From Anseranas semipalmata (taxonomy: Eukaryota > Chordata > Aves > Anseriformes > Anseranatidae), in contig VXAA01003310.1 in NCBI GenBank assembly GCA_013399115.1, forward strand, positions 1 through 64,000: 64,000 nt of DNA, given 5' to 3'. Below the pieces are notes generated by a model, which saw only the letters and a list, made by a program, of their open reading frames with translations, made no database searches and was not told the DNA's origin. The translations under genes were made by a program, and so were the position numbers. Positions 39,003-50,879 of this stretch are shown here, piece by piece (positions within the stretch are counted from its first letter, which is position 1; each line of letters begins with the position of its first letter).

Positions 39003-39135
39003 CTGAAATCCTGCGAGAGAGGGAAGAGTTAAGATGTGTCTTCAGTCAGGATCTGTGGTGGTATGTGAGGCAATGAATACTTTTGGAAATGCAGAAATGG
39101 TTGCACCTCCCTTTTTTCCCTACATCCTCCTTTTG
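39003..39135 (-). promoter_or_regulatory. SERPINB10: SERPINB10 leader exon and proximal promoter
   Basis: On the - strand a donor (GATTTCAG then GTAGTA) ends a short non-coding exon at 39003. Upstream sequence to about 39130 aligns closely with the region at 52212-52340 upstream of MENT. Shared words on the + strand include TTCAGTCAGG near the exon and TTGCACCTCCCTTT at 39101. The latter holds a C/EBP-like half site (TTGCAC) beside a purine-rich block. There is no CpG island. The start site, probably near 39050, is inferred. Confidence 0.6.
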
Positions 39136-41350
39136 TATTAATGTTCCTGTTCCCTCATTTATTCCCATTTCTTCTCTCCATCACCAGCTTTCAGAACTTA
39201 CAGAGAGGGTGAGAAGGAGAGAGAGATCAATTCAAAACCACTGTAAGTTGGTGTGTGTCCTGAAACATGAAGGCTGGTATACCTTTCTCCCACTGGTGTC
39301 CTCCACAACCTTGGTGTGTGGCCTGCAAATATGTGGGAATTGCAGAAAAGAATAGAGCCATGCTGCATTGACAAGGGGCATGTTGAAATAATTTTACAGG
39401 TTCCTTTTCTTCTTACTCTACGAACTGGGAAATTAATAGAAACTAATCTAAAAGATTTGACTAAAAAGGAGTACTGAAGTAGGCTGTTAGTGCCATTGTC
39501 AAACGGCAAAATGGCACTTTTGTCAAATTTCAGAGGGGAAGATTTGAATACCTGTGGCTGTCAGGTCACATAAAGCCCTTATTTTGTGATATCTTACATT
39601 TGTCCTCTTATGTCTTAGCAGTCAGATCCTCAAGGAAGCTCAGAAGGTACTCCCACAGTCACCTAAAATAAGTGATGAAATATAAGTGAACACTGGACTC
39701 ATTTGAACTCGTGGATGGTGCTTTAAGAGAATGCAGCTCCAAGCAGAGGAGGCGAAGGTGTTTTAGATACCTACAGGCCCTGCACTATACCAAGCTTATT
39801 ATTCCTCTGTTATGAATGGAGGGAATTTGGATCATCCACAAAAAGCTGCAAAGCTGCTTGGAGGCTCTGCTGGTAATGATTTGTTTTACTGAAACTGTTT
39901 GTTGTATTGGAGTAGAGAGTGAAAACAGCAGAATGTGTAAAATCGGAGGTCAGTAAAGAGTAATACAAGATAGTTATCTGTACACAAATGTTTTACTTTA
40001 ACCAACGTAATCAGCAATACCAGATTTCCTTTGCTTTTATCTGTACGACTTAGATTAACTGCATTGATCCATTTCCTTTGCAATCATTATTTATCTTTTT
40101 TGCTACGTGTATGGTTACTTAGGAGTGCCCCCTGCCCACGAGTATGACACATGCAGAGCTAACCAATTACCAGCATGCAATCAACCTGTAAAAATGAAAA
40201 ATCGTCAGTATAAAGAGTACAAACCCATATTTAGAACTAGAATTACATTTTTGTGTTTATATTCCCTTTGAATCTGACTGATCTGTATGCTATACAAGGT
40301 TTCAGGAGTGATGTATATACCTCTTTTTTCATGTTTTGTTTCAAAGTGTGTGCATGTTTCATACATGGAACATCTGTCATCTTCTTTCTTCAGAAATGTA
40401 TCAGACAATATTATGTTTAGTTATGTGCTTAAGAAATGTTCTTGCTACATATCTGAAACTGCTTTTACCTATTATTTAGCTAAATGTATAGGAGAAGGAA
40501 AGAAACAGTTAGTGGTGATAATTACTGTACTACAAGCTACAAAGATTGGCCAAAAATACAGGAAAATTAAGAAAGGGTACCCAAACTGTGTAGACACTCT
40601 TTGTGGTACCTGCTGCAAGATCCTGTTTAGTAAGAGAGAGTAGAGTTTCAAAGGGGAGCAAACATGCAAAAGAGAAGATGCTCTTGGTTTTGCTGCGCCA
40701 CGTGGAGGAGAGGAAATACTGACTTGCTGCAAACAGAATGGTGGAAACAATGTTTTGCAGCATCAAAACCCCTAACCTGTTGTCCACAAATAGATTGGCC
40801 TGTAACAAATGGTCATAAAAAGTCTTCTGATAAAACCAGTCGTTTTCCTCAGGCATCTTGATGAAGTCATTTTGGCCTTTTTGAAGCCATCGTTCATCGC
40901 CAGCTTGCTCAGCGTGCATGTGAGGTTGCATCTTTCTGCCTGTTTGATTGTTGTACTCGTCTACCTGTAATAATTGGTTTACTCTGTAGTTTGAGTGGAC
41001 AGTTTGGGCATTTTTTGAAGATCAGTTCTCTTGCAGTTACATCTGGTTAAAAAGTGGCGCAATTTAAAACTAGTGCTAGACTAAGTCTGGTTATGGTTTT
41101 ACTCTGCAGGAAATCCCATTCAGCTGTGTCCCCCAGGTAGAAAAGGAGAGCATATACAACATTTGTTGCAATGGATCTGAAAGTGATTGGAGTATAAATA
41201 ACATTTTGAAAGGCATTTTCTTGTGCCTGTTACTGATGGCAAAATAAAACCTGAAAAAATATTGACACATTTTAGTTCTAAAGTAGGGTGGGTTTTTTTT
41301 TCTGCATCCTAGCCTTGAATACTAACAATACACCAGCACTGTAAAGTTCC

Positions 41351-41410
41351 TTTTCTTAATATTATTTTCTTAATATATTTTAATATATTTAATATATTTT
41401 CTTAATATTC
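41351..41410. repeat. AT-rich tandem tract (TTAATAT-type units)
   Basis: Imperfect repetition of TTCTTAATAT and TTTAATATAT words over about 60 bases, immediately left of the large CR1 copy. It could be slippage-derived. Confidence 0.7.
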
Positions 41411-41439
41411 TGTGCTCTGTCTGCCATTTCTGCTTGTCG

Positions 41440-42705
41440 TGAGGTCAGTCTACCACAGAGGTGGATGTGATTGCCAAACACATGAAGGACAAGAAGGTGA
41501 TTGAGAGTAGTCAGCATGGATTTATGAAGGGGAAATCATGCTTAACCAGACTGATTGCCTTCTACAGTGAGGTGGCTAGCCTGTTTGATGAGGAGAGAAC
41601 AGTGGATGTTGTTTACCTCAACTTTACTAAGTGCTTTTGACACCCTCTCCCGTAACATCCTCATGGACAGGCTGACAAAGTATGAGTTAGATAAGTGAAC
41701 CCAGCCAGGCCCAGAGGGTTGTGATCGGTGGCACGAAGTCCAGTTGGAGGCAAGTCACCAGTGGTGTGCCTCAGGGGTTGATACCAACGCCAGTACTGTT
41801 TAACGTATTTATTAATGACCAGGATGCTGGGACAGAGTGCACCCTCAGCAAGTTTGCAGACAATACCAAACTGTGAGGAGTGGCTGATAACACCAGAGGG
41901 TTTTGCTGCCACTCAGAAGGACCAGGACACACTGGACTGAAGGAGTTGGACTGAAAGGAATCTCATCAAGTTCAAGAAGGGAAAATGCAAAGTCCTGCAT
42001 CTGGAGAGGAATAACTCAAGGCACCAGTACACCCTGGGGACTGACCACCTGGAAAACAACTCTACAGAGAAGGACCTTGGGGTCCTGGTGGACAGCAAGC
42101 TGACAATTAGTCAGCAGCAAAGACCAACAGCATTGTGGGCTGCATGAGGCTGAATATTGCCAGCAGGTCAAGGGATGTCCCCCTCTGCTCAGCCCTGACA
42201 AGACCATGGGAGGAGTGCCATGGTCTGGGCTTCCCAGTGTAAGGAGGATGTGGATTTACTGGAGCAAGTCTAGCACAGGGCCACAAAGATCATTAAGGGA
42301 CTTCAACATCTTTCATATGAGTAGAGTCTGAAAGAGCTGGGACTGTACAGCCTGCAGAAAAGAAGGCTCAGGGACATTTTATCTATGTGCATAAATACCT
42401 GATGGGAGGGAATGAAGAAGAGGGAGCCAGGCTCTTCTCAGTAGTGCCCAGTGAGAGGCCAAGAGGCAATGGGCACAAATTGAAAACATGACATTCCACC
42501 GGAACACAAGAGAACACTTTTTTTTTTTTTACTGCAAGGGTGGTCAAACAATGGCACAGGTCACCCAGAAAGTGTCTGCAGTCACCACTGGTGGAGATAT
42601 TGAAAACCCAATTGGATGCAGTCCTGTGCAACCGGCTCTAGCTGACCCTGCTTGAGCAGGGGAGTTGGACCACATGATATCAAGTGGTCACTTCTAGCCT
42701 GAAAA
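41440..42705 (+). mobile_element. CR1 LINE, 5'-truncated, about 1.27 kb, sense on + strand
   Basis: The + strand follows the avian CR1 second ORF and 3' UTR: AGTCAGCATGGATTTATGAAG, then GTGGATGTTGTTTACCTC, a GTGTGCCTCAGGGG turn, TTTGCAGACAATACCAAACTG, GGGCTGCATGAGGCTGAATAT and CAGCCTGCAGAAAAGAAGGC. It ends near a degraded GGAGTTGGACCACATGAT and CTTCTAGCC tail. Stops (for example after AAGTGCTTT at about 41637) and gaps show it is dead. It sits between SERPINB10 and MENT in opposite orientation to both. Codes in life for the RNA-dependent DNA polymerase of a non-LTR retrotransposon. Confidence 0.88.
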
Positions 42706-44419
42706 TAGTACAGAGAGACACAAGTGAAGCAGCTTCCGGTGGGGCTTGCAGTAGATGAGCTTTAAAGAGTATATCCCCCTGGATGGGCTCCTTTCCTCTT
42801 CAGGTCTCCTTTTCCCCTGCATCCCAAGTATATCATACTGGAAGGTATGCTCTTTGGTGGCATCTCCCAAGCAAAGCTGAGACTGGGAGTAGCTTGGTAC
42901 AAAAAACAGTCTGTTTGACCCCTTGCACCTCTTCCAAGCTCTTGACACTGTGTTGTAATTCCTCATAGAGCCTCAGAGGTATTGCTTTGCAAAGCCCTGC
43001 ATTGTGGTATGAGTGAGGGGGTGCACAACATTTAGCATGGGAAGACCTTTCACTGAGTTTGGCATAGAACTCTTCCCATCCCTTTCTTTGGGCAACTTCT
43101 GCTGTTGCACAGCCTGACTCTGCAAACAGGGTACACATAGTTTAGGGGTTCCCAGTAGTTATCTATTGTTGAATACACACAGCAGAGACCTAGGACTAAC
43201 ATGCTATAAGGCCAAGAATTAACGTGCTCACCACCTTGATGAGCCTTTGCTGGCCAGGCATCACCCAAGTGGAGGAGGGCTGGTCTTTGTTGCTCCCTAG
43301 AAGACACTGAACCTTGGTGTTGCTGGTTGTTGCCTTCCAATTATTGACTTTTTTTAAATTGAGGTCTTACACATCTTTGTGCAATTGTTTCTCCTCTTGA
43401 ATCCTTGCTATGCTGACTATTCCATCCTGACAATAACTTCTCTGTTTGTGTTTTTACTTTACTTACTTTGTATGGCCTTCACTTGTGTGCTTTTCCACAC
43501 CTTAACAATACATTTCTTAGTAAAGCTGAGTCAATAGCATGCAGTTGGGCTGCACCAAGGTAGGTCCTCGATGACAGACAGCTGAACCCTGATCTGAGGG
43601 TTACAGGCAAGGGAGGACACTGATTTTAGAAGCAGCAATTTGTACAGGGAAGAAGATGCGGGTGTACTTTGTTGGGTGGAGGTATATTTCCAAACAGACT
43701 ACCTTTTGTTGAGGTGGAGAGTGAGTTGTAATTATAGGTGGAATTTTGCTGAGAGTGTATGGAATATGTTTTTACAGTACCTCCCTCCTGCATTTAAGTC
43801 TTGTTGCCTGAGATAAAGTTCTCTCACATGTGGTTGCTGAGTACCATAATGGCTACAAAGCTTTATGCAGTTCCTTCTAGGCACAAGAAAGCACAGCTGC
43901 TGCCCTCTCAAGCCAATGGAGGGAACAGATGCTGCCAGTACAGCATTGCTCGTTCACTGTTGTACATAGCAAAAGGGATATTTGGAAGCCACTTTTCTGG
44001 GCTATTGGCTCAGGTCAGACTTCTTATTTCTAGTGTGTTGTGACAGGAAAATAAGCCTTCTTGGTATGTCCAAGGGAGGCCGATAGTGCAATAAGCAGTG
44101 GTCAAAAAGAGAAAAGGAATGCTTACCATGAAAGAAAGTTCAAATGCCTTGACTCTGTGAGCAAAAGCTTGCTCACCACAGAGTTTAATTTGATTTGTTG
44201 TGTCTAGTAAATGTCTAGAATAACATGTTGAATAACAGTGTTTTCAGTGCTGTTTGAAATCTAGTGGAAATAAGACACTGGTGTATTAGAATGTCCCAAC
44301 TCTTTGTCTTTTGGGGTGATGCGGTGGCTGGTTTGGAACAGCAAGAATAGAAATGTGCATCAGCCGTGCATTGTAAAGGATGCTCTAAGAGAACCAGACA
44401 AGTCAGTATCTTGAATAGC

Positions 44420-45484
44420 ACAAGCACAACTCCAAGTTCATTTATTGATTAAATGATGATCATGGCAAAATTATGAAGTAAAGCATCAATCAAAATCTCA
44501 TTGGTGTTTCTCTCAGTACCAGAACTATCTTTGCTGGAATGCACTCATAACTTACAAATCATACTTTTATCAATGTATGACATCTGCTATCAGGAAACTG
44601 TGCAGATATTAGCCAGAAAACAGGTATAATTACATTAAATTAAAAAGAGGAAGCAGATTTGAATTCTGGAGTTTTTTGATTGCATAAGAGGTAGTAATAA
44701 GGCACGTTGCTTGTAGTTTTCTTAGCATTTTTGCTGGTTGAAACTCTTAGCAACCTTATCCTTGAGAGTTTAGACAAATTAGGACAAAATGCAAAGTGAA
44801 CAGAAGTCAGCAATTAAATTGTAAAGGCTGGACCATTTTCCCTCACTGCCTTGTTTTTCCATGAAGCTACAAGGGCAAGAGAGAATGCATGTGATGTACC
44901 TGTGTATGTGCAGTCAGACAGAGGGAGATAAGGGGCATTTTGAAATGATTCTGGGTTTGTATTAAATATTTTGTTAATTTCCAACAGTCTTTAAAATTAG
45001 TAGTGAAGATAAGGAAACCCTAATGTAATGCAGATACAGTTTTCCCAGTGAGGAAAAGAGGGTATATAGACTTCTTCCTCTCTGAGGGGTTTGAAAGGAT
45101 GGGCTGCATTTACCTTGAAGTCATCACTAGGCATGGACCTAGGTGACGGCCTGCGTGCAAAAAGCCTTTATGACTCCTCCTTACTCTTGAACAGCAAAGC
45201 CAGAAGAGCAGGTTTGATGCAAGGGAGCAAAATTCAGCACTCTGCTTTATGTGAAAAACTGTCTCATTAGCACAATGGAAAGGAGCTGTAGAGTGACGGT
45301 CTTTGATGCACAGGGTGGTTTCTGGGAGCTGCCTTACTTAGGGGGGGGTGTAGAAAGAAAAAGGACATACACTTTCAGTACCTATGGCTATATGGTTTAA
45401 GGCTGAGCTTTTAACACTGTAGTTCACATTTTTCCATTGAAAAGTGAACTTTGGATGCTGTCTGAGAGCAAGGAATAACTTGTT
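44420..45484 (-). terminator. MENT: MENT 3' UTR and poly(A) signal
   Basis: A canonical AATAAA lies at 44446-44441 on the - strand, about 1.04 kb past the stop. The + strand text CCAAGTTCATTTATT (44432-44446) is identical to that at the distal SERPINB6 signal (18015-18029). The cleavage site near 44420 is inferred. Confidence 0.55.
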
Positions 45485-48400
45485 CTAAGGGGAGCAGAAT
45501 CTGCCAAAAAAGAGGATGGTCTTGGATTTGTTGTGTCTGATGAAGAAGTGGAAAGGGTGATCAGCCTTAAATTTCAGAACATGACTGAAAGGTTCACTTG
45601 TTACTATTGTAATTACAGCAGTAGCAGCAGCTGCCTCAGTGCCTTTCTCATCAACTGCAACAAAAGACTTGTGAAGAACTTTGGAGATAACCAAATCCCT
45701 CTTATCAGCCACTCCGCTGAAATCAGCATTGTCACTGAAGGCACTGCGCATTCCCATGCTGCTCAGGGTATCGCGGAGGTCATATTTCTCCTCCAGTGTG
45801 AACTTAGGCAGCTGCAGATCCACAAGAGTTTCTCTCATCTTCTTTGAATCAGCCCATTCAGACAGCTTTTCATATGTCAGTTCTCTTTCCAGCTATTGTT
45901 TAAGAAAGAGGAAGAATTCAATAATTACAAGGAAAAAACAAGTAATTATGAAATAATTTTTCACCAATTGAATGAGTTATACAGTTTTTAAATGGCAAAT
46001 TTAACATTTAGGTGAAAGCATGAAATATAAATTGGTTTTACTGATGATCAGAGGCAGGGTGTGGAATAAACATGAGACATAGTGCTGCAAGTTCTTGAGC
46101 TCCACCTCTGCCAAATTCATTGCAGAGGAAAGACAAGGCACCCAATGCCTGCAGCTGCCATCCCCTGAGGTAGTTCTGTCCTCTCGTTTAATTGAGTCTT
46201 CATGTGAAGGAAATTGCTGGGAGATTCCCGGCTGTGTGCCAGGTGGTTTCATCCAGTTCCATACAGCCAGCTGTTAATATTGCACATATTGCCTTGGCAG
46301 TTTTGAAACAAACTGCTTCCAGTGAGATCTTTTACTGCCACTCTGTGTCCTGGGCGCTGTGCCACCAGGGTTCAGCTCACATCAAATGCAGGAGAGCAAT
46401 GAATAGTATTCTTGACATGATAGAGGCCAAGGATTTAACAGTCTTGTAAATGTAGTAACCACAGTGGCAGGTTTCACTATTATAGCACCCGCAGTCTCTC
46501 CAAAATCCTAATTTTTGAGACAGCAAATGAATGAGGGTGTGGGGGGAAGGCAAACTGAAAGGGGAAGAAGGTGGTGGATAAACCTCCAGGTCATAGAGAA
46601 AAGGTGTCTGTTCCAAGCACACTATCTCCAGAAGAGGCTTTGACTACTTGTGCAGTACTGTCCCTCCTGAATGTGCAGAGAAGGGAGATTTAACCCTTAG
46701 AAATCATGTAGTATTGGGTGTCAGGCATGGGGCTGTTGGAAAACTAAGCATCTGGTCATCCGCAGTCATTGCCTGTCTTCAATCCTTACCAAGCTAAGGG
46801 TACACAATGTGGGGGAACTTTCCTGGGATGGAATTAGGGTTAGATAGGTCTTAAAAGAAATTTATTCAGCTAGTGGAGGAGATCAAGCTGCATGTCCTCA
46901 GAGGAGGAGATATGGTCACCAGTCTGTCCTTTTAATGACTAGATGGTGATACAAAATGGGTGTAGCATAATTTTTTTTTACCTGTTCGAGACCCGTAGTA
47001 CCATCTCTGATGTCATCAGGAAGTAGGATGAACATACTGAGTTCATGATTAACATACGGCAGCTCAATCATTTTGAAGTTCATTGTTTCCATGATAAGAA
47101 CTGGAAAAGTATGTCTCATATGCATCATCTTCACAGGCTTAGACTTGTTCTGTAAAGTATTTATTTGTCAGTTAGAAATTATTCCTTGAAAAGAAAAATG
47201 AAGATGACTCAGCACAGTGGGGAGAGAGAAGACATTTGTAAGCAGCTTTTATAACAGCGACTTGTTGTTCTTTCTCCAAAGCTTTTCTTGACTGGACAAT
47301 ATTGTTGATCTTGGTGTTAGTCCCAGATTTTCCTGGGGGCTGAGCTGACTGATTTTCTCTTCTCAAAAGAACGTGCACAGCAGCCCACAGAGGGAGGAAG
47401 AGAGTCAGAAATGTCTGCAAGGATTAGGGGGATGGAGCAGGCATGGCATACAGCCATCCAACACTGCATCAGAGAAACAGCTATGGCTTAACAGGACAAG
47501 TGTTGTGCAGTTTTTCTGTGCTCTCCTCTCTCTGGCAGTAAAAAGGGACTGGCTGATTGCTCTTCAGATCACAACCCTTACCAGAAGATAACACTAATTT
47601 CTGTACCAAGGGGCTCATGATGAGGGGAATCCCTGGCAGGTACTCACCTGTACAGGAGTATGTAACATCTCTTAGCACCTATGTCCCTTCATTTAGGAAA
47701 GCAGCCGATGTATAAATGCTAATCGGGAGGCAGAAACTTCAGCTGGTGGAAATCGTGCAGAGCTCTTGTCTTTTGATATGAATTCATTGGCATCTCTTCT
47801 GGATACATGACATTAACATTACTTCTAGTCTATGGTGCCCTGCTGCAGCCGTATTTGAGCAGCTGTGTTCACGCTCAGCTTGGCTGAGCAGCACAGAGGC
47901 TTGGGTACTGCACTCGCCCACAGCACAGCATGCAGTTCCTGACCAGGAAGCTTGGACTCTCAAAATCTTATTTTTACAATCTTAGCCCTTTTAACCCTGT
48001 TTTGCCAAAAGGCCTTAAGTGACTTAGTGGTGTTGGAAACTGTATGTTCTATCTGGATCCAGTTATCCTTTACCCGAGCAGCATCTTAATGTTGCATAAA
48101 CGTTGGTGAGCCAACCACTGACACATTTTGCTGTAACCAGCTTTCCAGAGAGTCTGTTTGCCACAAGGATACCTAAAGGACTGATGAAATAGAAAGACTG
48201 CAGCAGTAGGTGCTGTCACCAAGCTGTTCACTGTAAGGAGGACACCAAAGGAGCTTACCTTGCTCAGTCGGAAGGGTTGCAGATCTGTTGTTCCTGGATG
48301 AAATTTCATTTCCCATTCTGCCTTGAAGTAAATGGCATTTACCAGGATCAGCCTGGTGGTGTTTACCACATCTTTTGAACCCAGCAAATCCTTGATTTTA

Positions 48401-50879
48401 CCTTTTGAAATCAGAAAAGACAGGTTTTATTCCAGTGTAGCACAGTGAGGGCATGTTTTGATTTTTTTTCCCCCCTTCAGTTCAACTCCTTAGTGAAAGA
48501 GTCCATGCCTCAGTGCCCTACTCCCTAAATCACCTCCCTGACATAAACCAGTCAGTCTGTTTACTGTTTCCAAAGTTGTTTGCTGCCCACTTCTCCTGGC
48601 TAGCAGACAGGCATTGGCTCCCTCCTGAAAAAAATGCCACAGCTTCCCGGCAAGCAGCTGGAAGCAGAAAGCCGTGTGCTGCTTCTGCCAGCGGGCTAGG
48701 CCGGGCGAGAGGAGGCTTGCACCTCTGGGCAGTGCAGGAAGGTTCAGCCAGGCAGGCATCCCTGCACGCCTCGGAGCACGCAGGTGGGCAGAGGTGTTGG
48801 TGCATGGACTCAATGGCTGTGCCCAGGGAGCGGCTGGTGCAGAGCACAGCAAAGCCAGTGGGAGACTCCCCAGGGAGCTCACTGAGGTCTGCATCCAGTA
48901 TCTGAGGCTGTTCCAGCGCTGCTCTGTCTCTGCCCTCCCACTGCACCTCTGCTCGCTGTGCACACCAGAAGGCATGACCTGGCTGCTGCAGTAGTGTGGG
49001 AACAGGGAGAGGAAAGATGCTGGGATCCAGCTCAACTTACCCTCAGTTTGCTTTTCCACCCAGGTGTTGATTTCCTTTCTGGTTGGTTCTGGTGCTGTTT
49101 TAAAGTTAACCTTGTGTGGCTCTGCCTTGTAGTATTTCTTACTGAGCTGTATGTATGTCTGGAAAAAGGCATACCCCCCAAAAAAAAGAAAAAAGAAAAA
49201 AGTTCAATACCGTACAGTATTTTTTTCAGTCCCAATACGAAGTTGTTAGATCTTGGACTTCTTGTTAACTTCTTGCGCACAGAGGGCTGTGGGATCTAGC
49301 ATTTTGCTCTCTATTGGGCTGTGAGTTAACAGTTAAGAAATAATCAAAGGACAGAAAATTCCCTGTTCTTGTTCCCAGTTTTATTTGGAGAAGGGAGGAA
49401 GATTGTGCATATCCCATGGATGTGCTTATTTTAATGTCTCATTTATAATTGTATATATTGAGGTTCCTAATAATAAAGACACATTGCATGAAAAGGAATC
49501 CTGCATTACTGTTAAAGGGCAATGCATCCTTATATACTGGGAGAAGACCAACTGTTATTTTCCAGTGAAGCTTATTATTGGAAGCCAGGGTTCTTTATTT
49601 GCAGTATTTAGGGACAGCTTCAAACCTGTTCTATTAATGACAAGTAAATACAATGCAAAATATTTTTTGCAGCTTTTCTTAATCATCTCTGAGATAAAGC
49701 CATTCAACTTACAGGCAGCAATGGGTAGGTTTTTTCCACATAGATACGGTTGGCACTTTTCAGCGAGTAGTTGTTTCTGGGTTTGTTGATGGCTGTCAGG
49801 AGCTCTTTGAAGCCAAGGTGGATATTTTCATCTTGCTCATGCTCAGGATCCTTGGAAAAAGAAACCATACATTTACCAATTACATGTTTTATGAAGTTTT
49901 CAAAACATGCTAAGTGATGCATGTGGGGAGGGATTTGTGTTCATCTCTCTTACATTTTATCTCTCCAAATTTACCACCTCTGCAGTTTGCAGGGCTCTGT
50001 TTATGACTGATTTACTATATAGCAAACCTTCTAGACTATCCCAGTGACTTGTCCTTCCGTGCTTTTGAGTCTGAGTGAGTGTAGAGAACTGAATGTGTTG
50101 TGAAGTATGTTGGATTTTGTACTTTAAATATAAAGAGAGATGCAGATAAGAAATACTGGACTGCTAAACATGTATCTAGACATTTTGAGTCTGGAGATTC
50201 TTTATCTTAGGTTTTTAGCTCTAAAAGATACCATTTTTCTTCTTTTTGGTCTCCCCCGAGAAGGTCTGGCCGCAGAAGAAGAGCCTTCAGCTCCTGCAGC
50301 TTTAATGAAATGAAGAACCTGCAAGCAGAGTTTCCAAAGGTAAGAAATAAGCATGAAGGAACTTGCATGACCTAAAGCCTAATGGAGATAAAATGGCTGT
50401 CTTGTTTTGCTCCTTACGATAATTCACTCTCTACCTGCTGCTTAGGTGACTAATCAAAGGGATGCTGAAGTTGTAGTATGTGTAAATCCTATAAAGTAAC
50501 AAAGGACAGCACTGCCCCCCCATCCAAGAGCATCAGTGCAGTGCTCCTGCAGGCACGCCGCAAGGCTGAATTCCTTTCCACAGCCGTTGCGCTCAGCAAT
50601 AGCAATGCATTTGTGTAAACCCAAGTGGTTTTCCCTACGGCAGTGGTACAAAGGCATCTGAACGGGAGTGCTGGGCAGTGCTGGGCACCACAGCTTCATA
50701 GATCAACCTACCTCTGCCATCTCTCTTGCTGTACTGCCTTTTGCACCCAGGTATGTCAGGGCCAGAGCAGATGATATACTCCAAGGGGAAAAGAAAATGT
50801 TTTGGTCCTTATTGGTCTCATTCAGCTTGTTGAAAAGATCGATTGTAAAATTGCCAACTGATGCTGAGATCTGTTCCAT
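45485..50879 (-). CDS. MENT: MENT, heterochromatin-associated serpin with AT-hook, seven coding exons
   Basis: MENT (also filed under SERPINB10 names in chicken) is a nuclear serpin of mature granulocytes and erythrocytes that condenses chromatin and inhibits papain-like cysteine proteases such as cathepsin L. Coding exons on the - strand are 50879-50712 (168), 50318-50232 (87), 49850-49713 (138), 49158-49041 (118), 48401-48259 (143), 47149-46982 (168) and 45892-45485 (408 with TAG), giving 409 residues against 410 in chicken. It opens [20 protein letters not shown]. The C-D loop exon ends [13 protein letters not shown]: a full AT-hook core (RGRP) plus a basic cluster, at about residues 77-85. 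The reactive loop [15 protein letters not shown] then SEPF gives P1 Thr and P2 Val by hinge counting; the distal [11 protein letters not shown] matches chicken MENT. It ends FFGRFCSP. Identity to chicken MENT is high but clearly not complete. Confidence 0.95.

Larger units (their letters stand above)
39136..44419. other. Intergenic region between SERPINB10 and MENT
   Basis: About 5.3 kb with no serpin exon. It contains an AT-rich repeated tract (41351-41410) and one long CR1 fragment (41440-42705). The remaining sequence shows open frames up to 133 codons (40530-40931, - strand) without recognisable motifs. Confidence 0.6.

Noticed and set aside
41903..42103. Short + strand frames in the SERPINB10-MENT gap
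   Set aside because: They fall inside the dead CR1 copy.
45533..45847. + strand frames opposite the last exons of the serpin genes (also 10012-10275)
   Set aside because: They are antisense shadows of strongly conserved serpin exons with correct splice sites on the other strand.
48490..49059. 189-codon - strand frame and overlapping + strand frames in a GC-rich MENT intron segment
   Set aside because: The frame starts inside the real 118-base exon and reads through its splice donor into the intron; the remainder has no recognisable motif.
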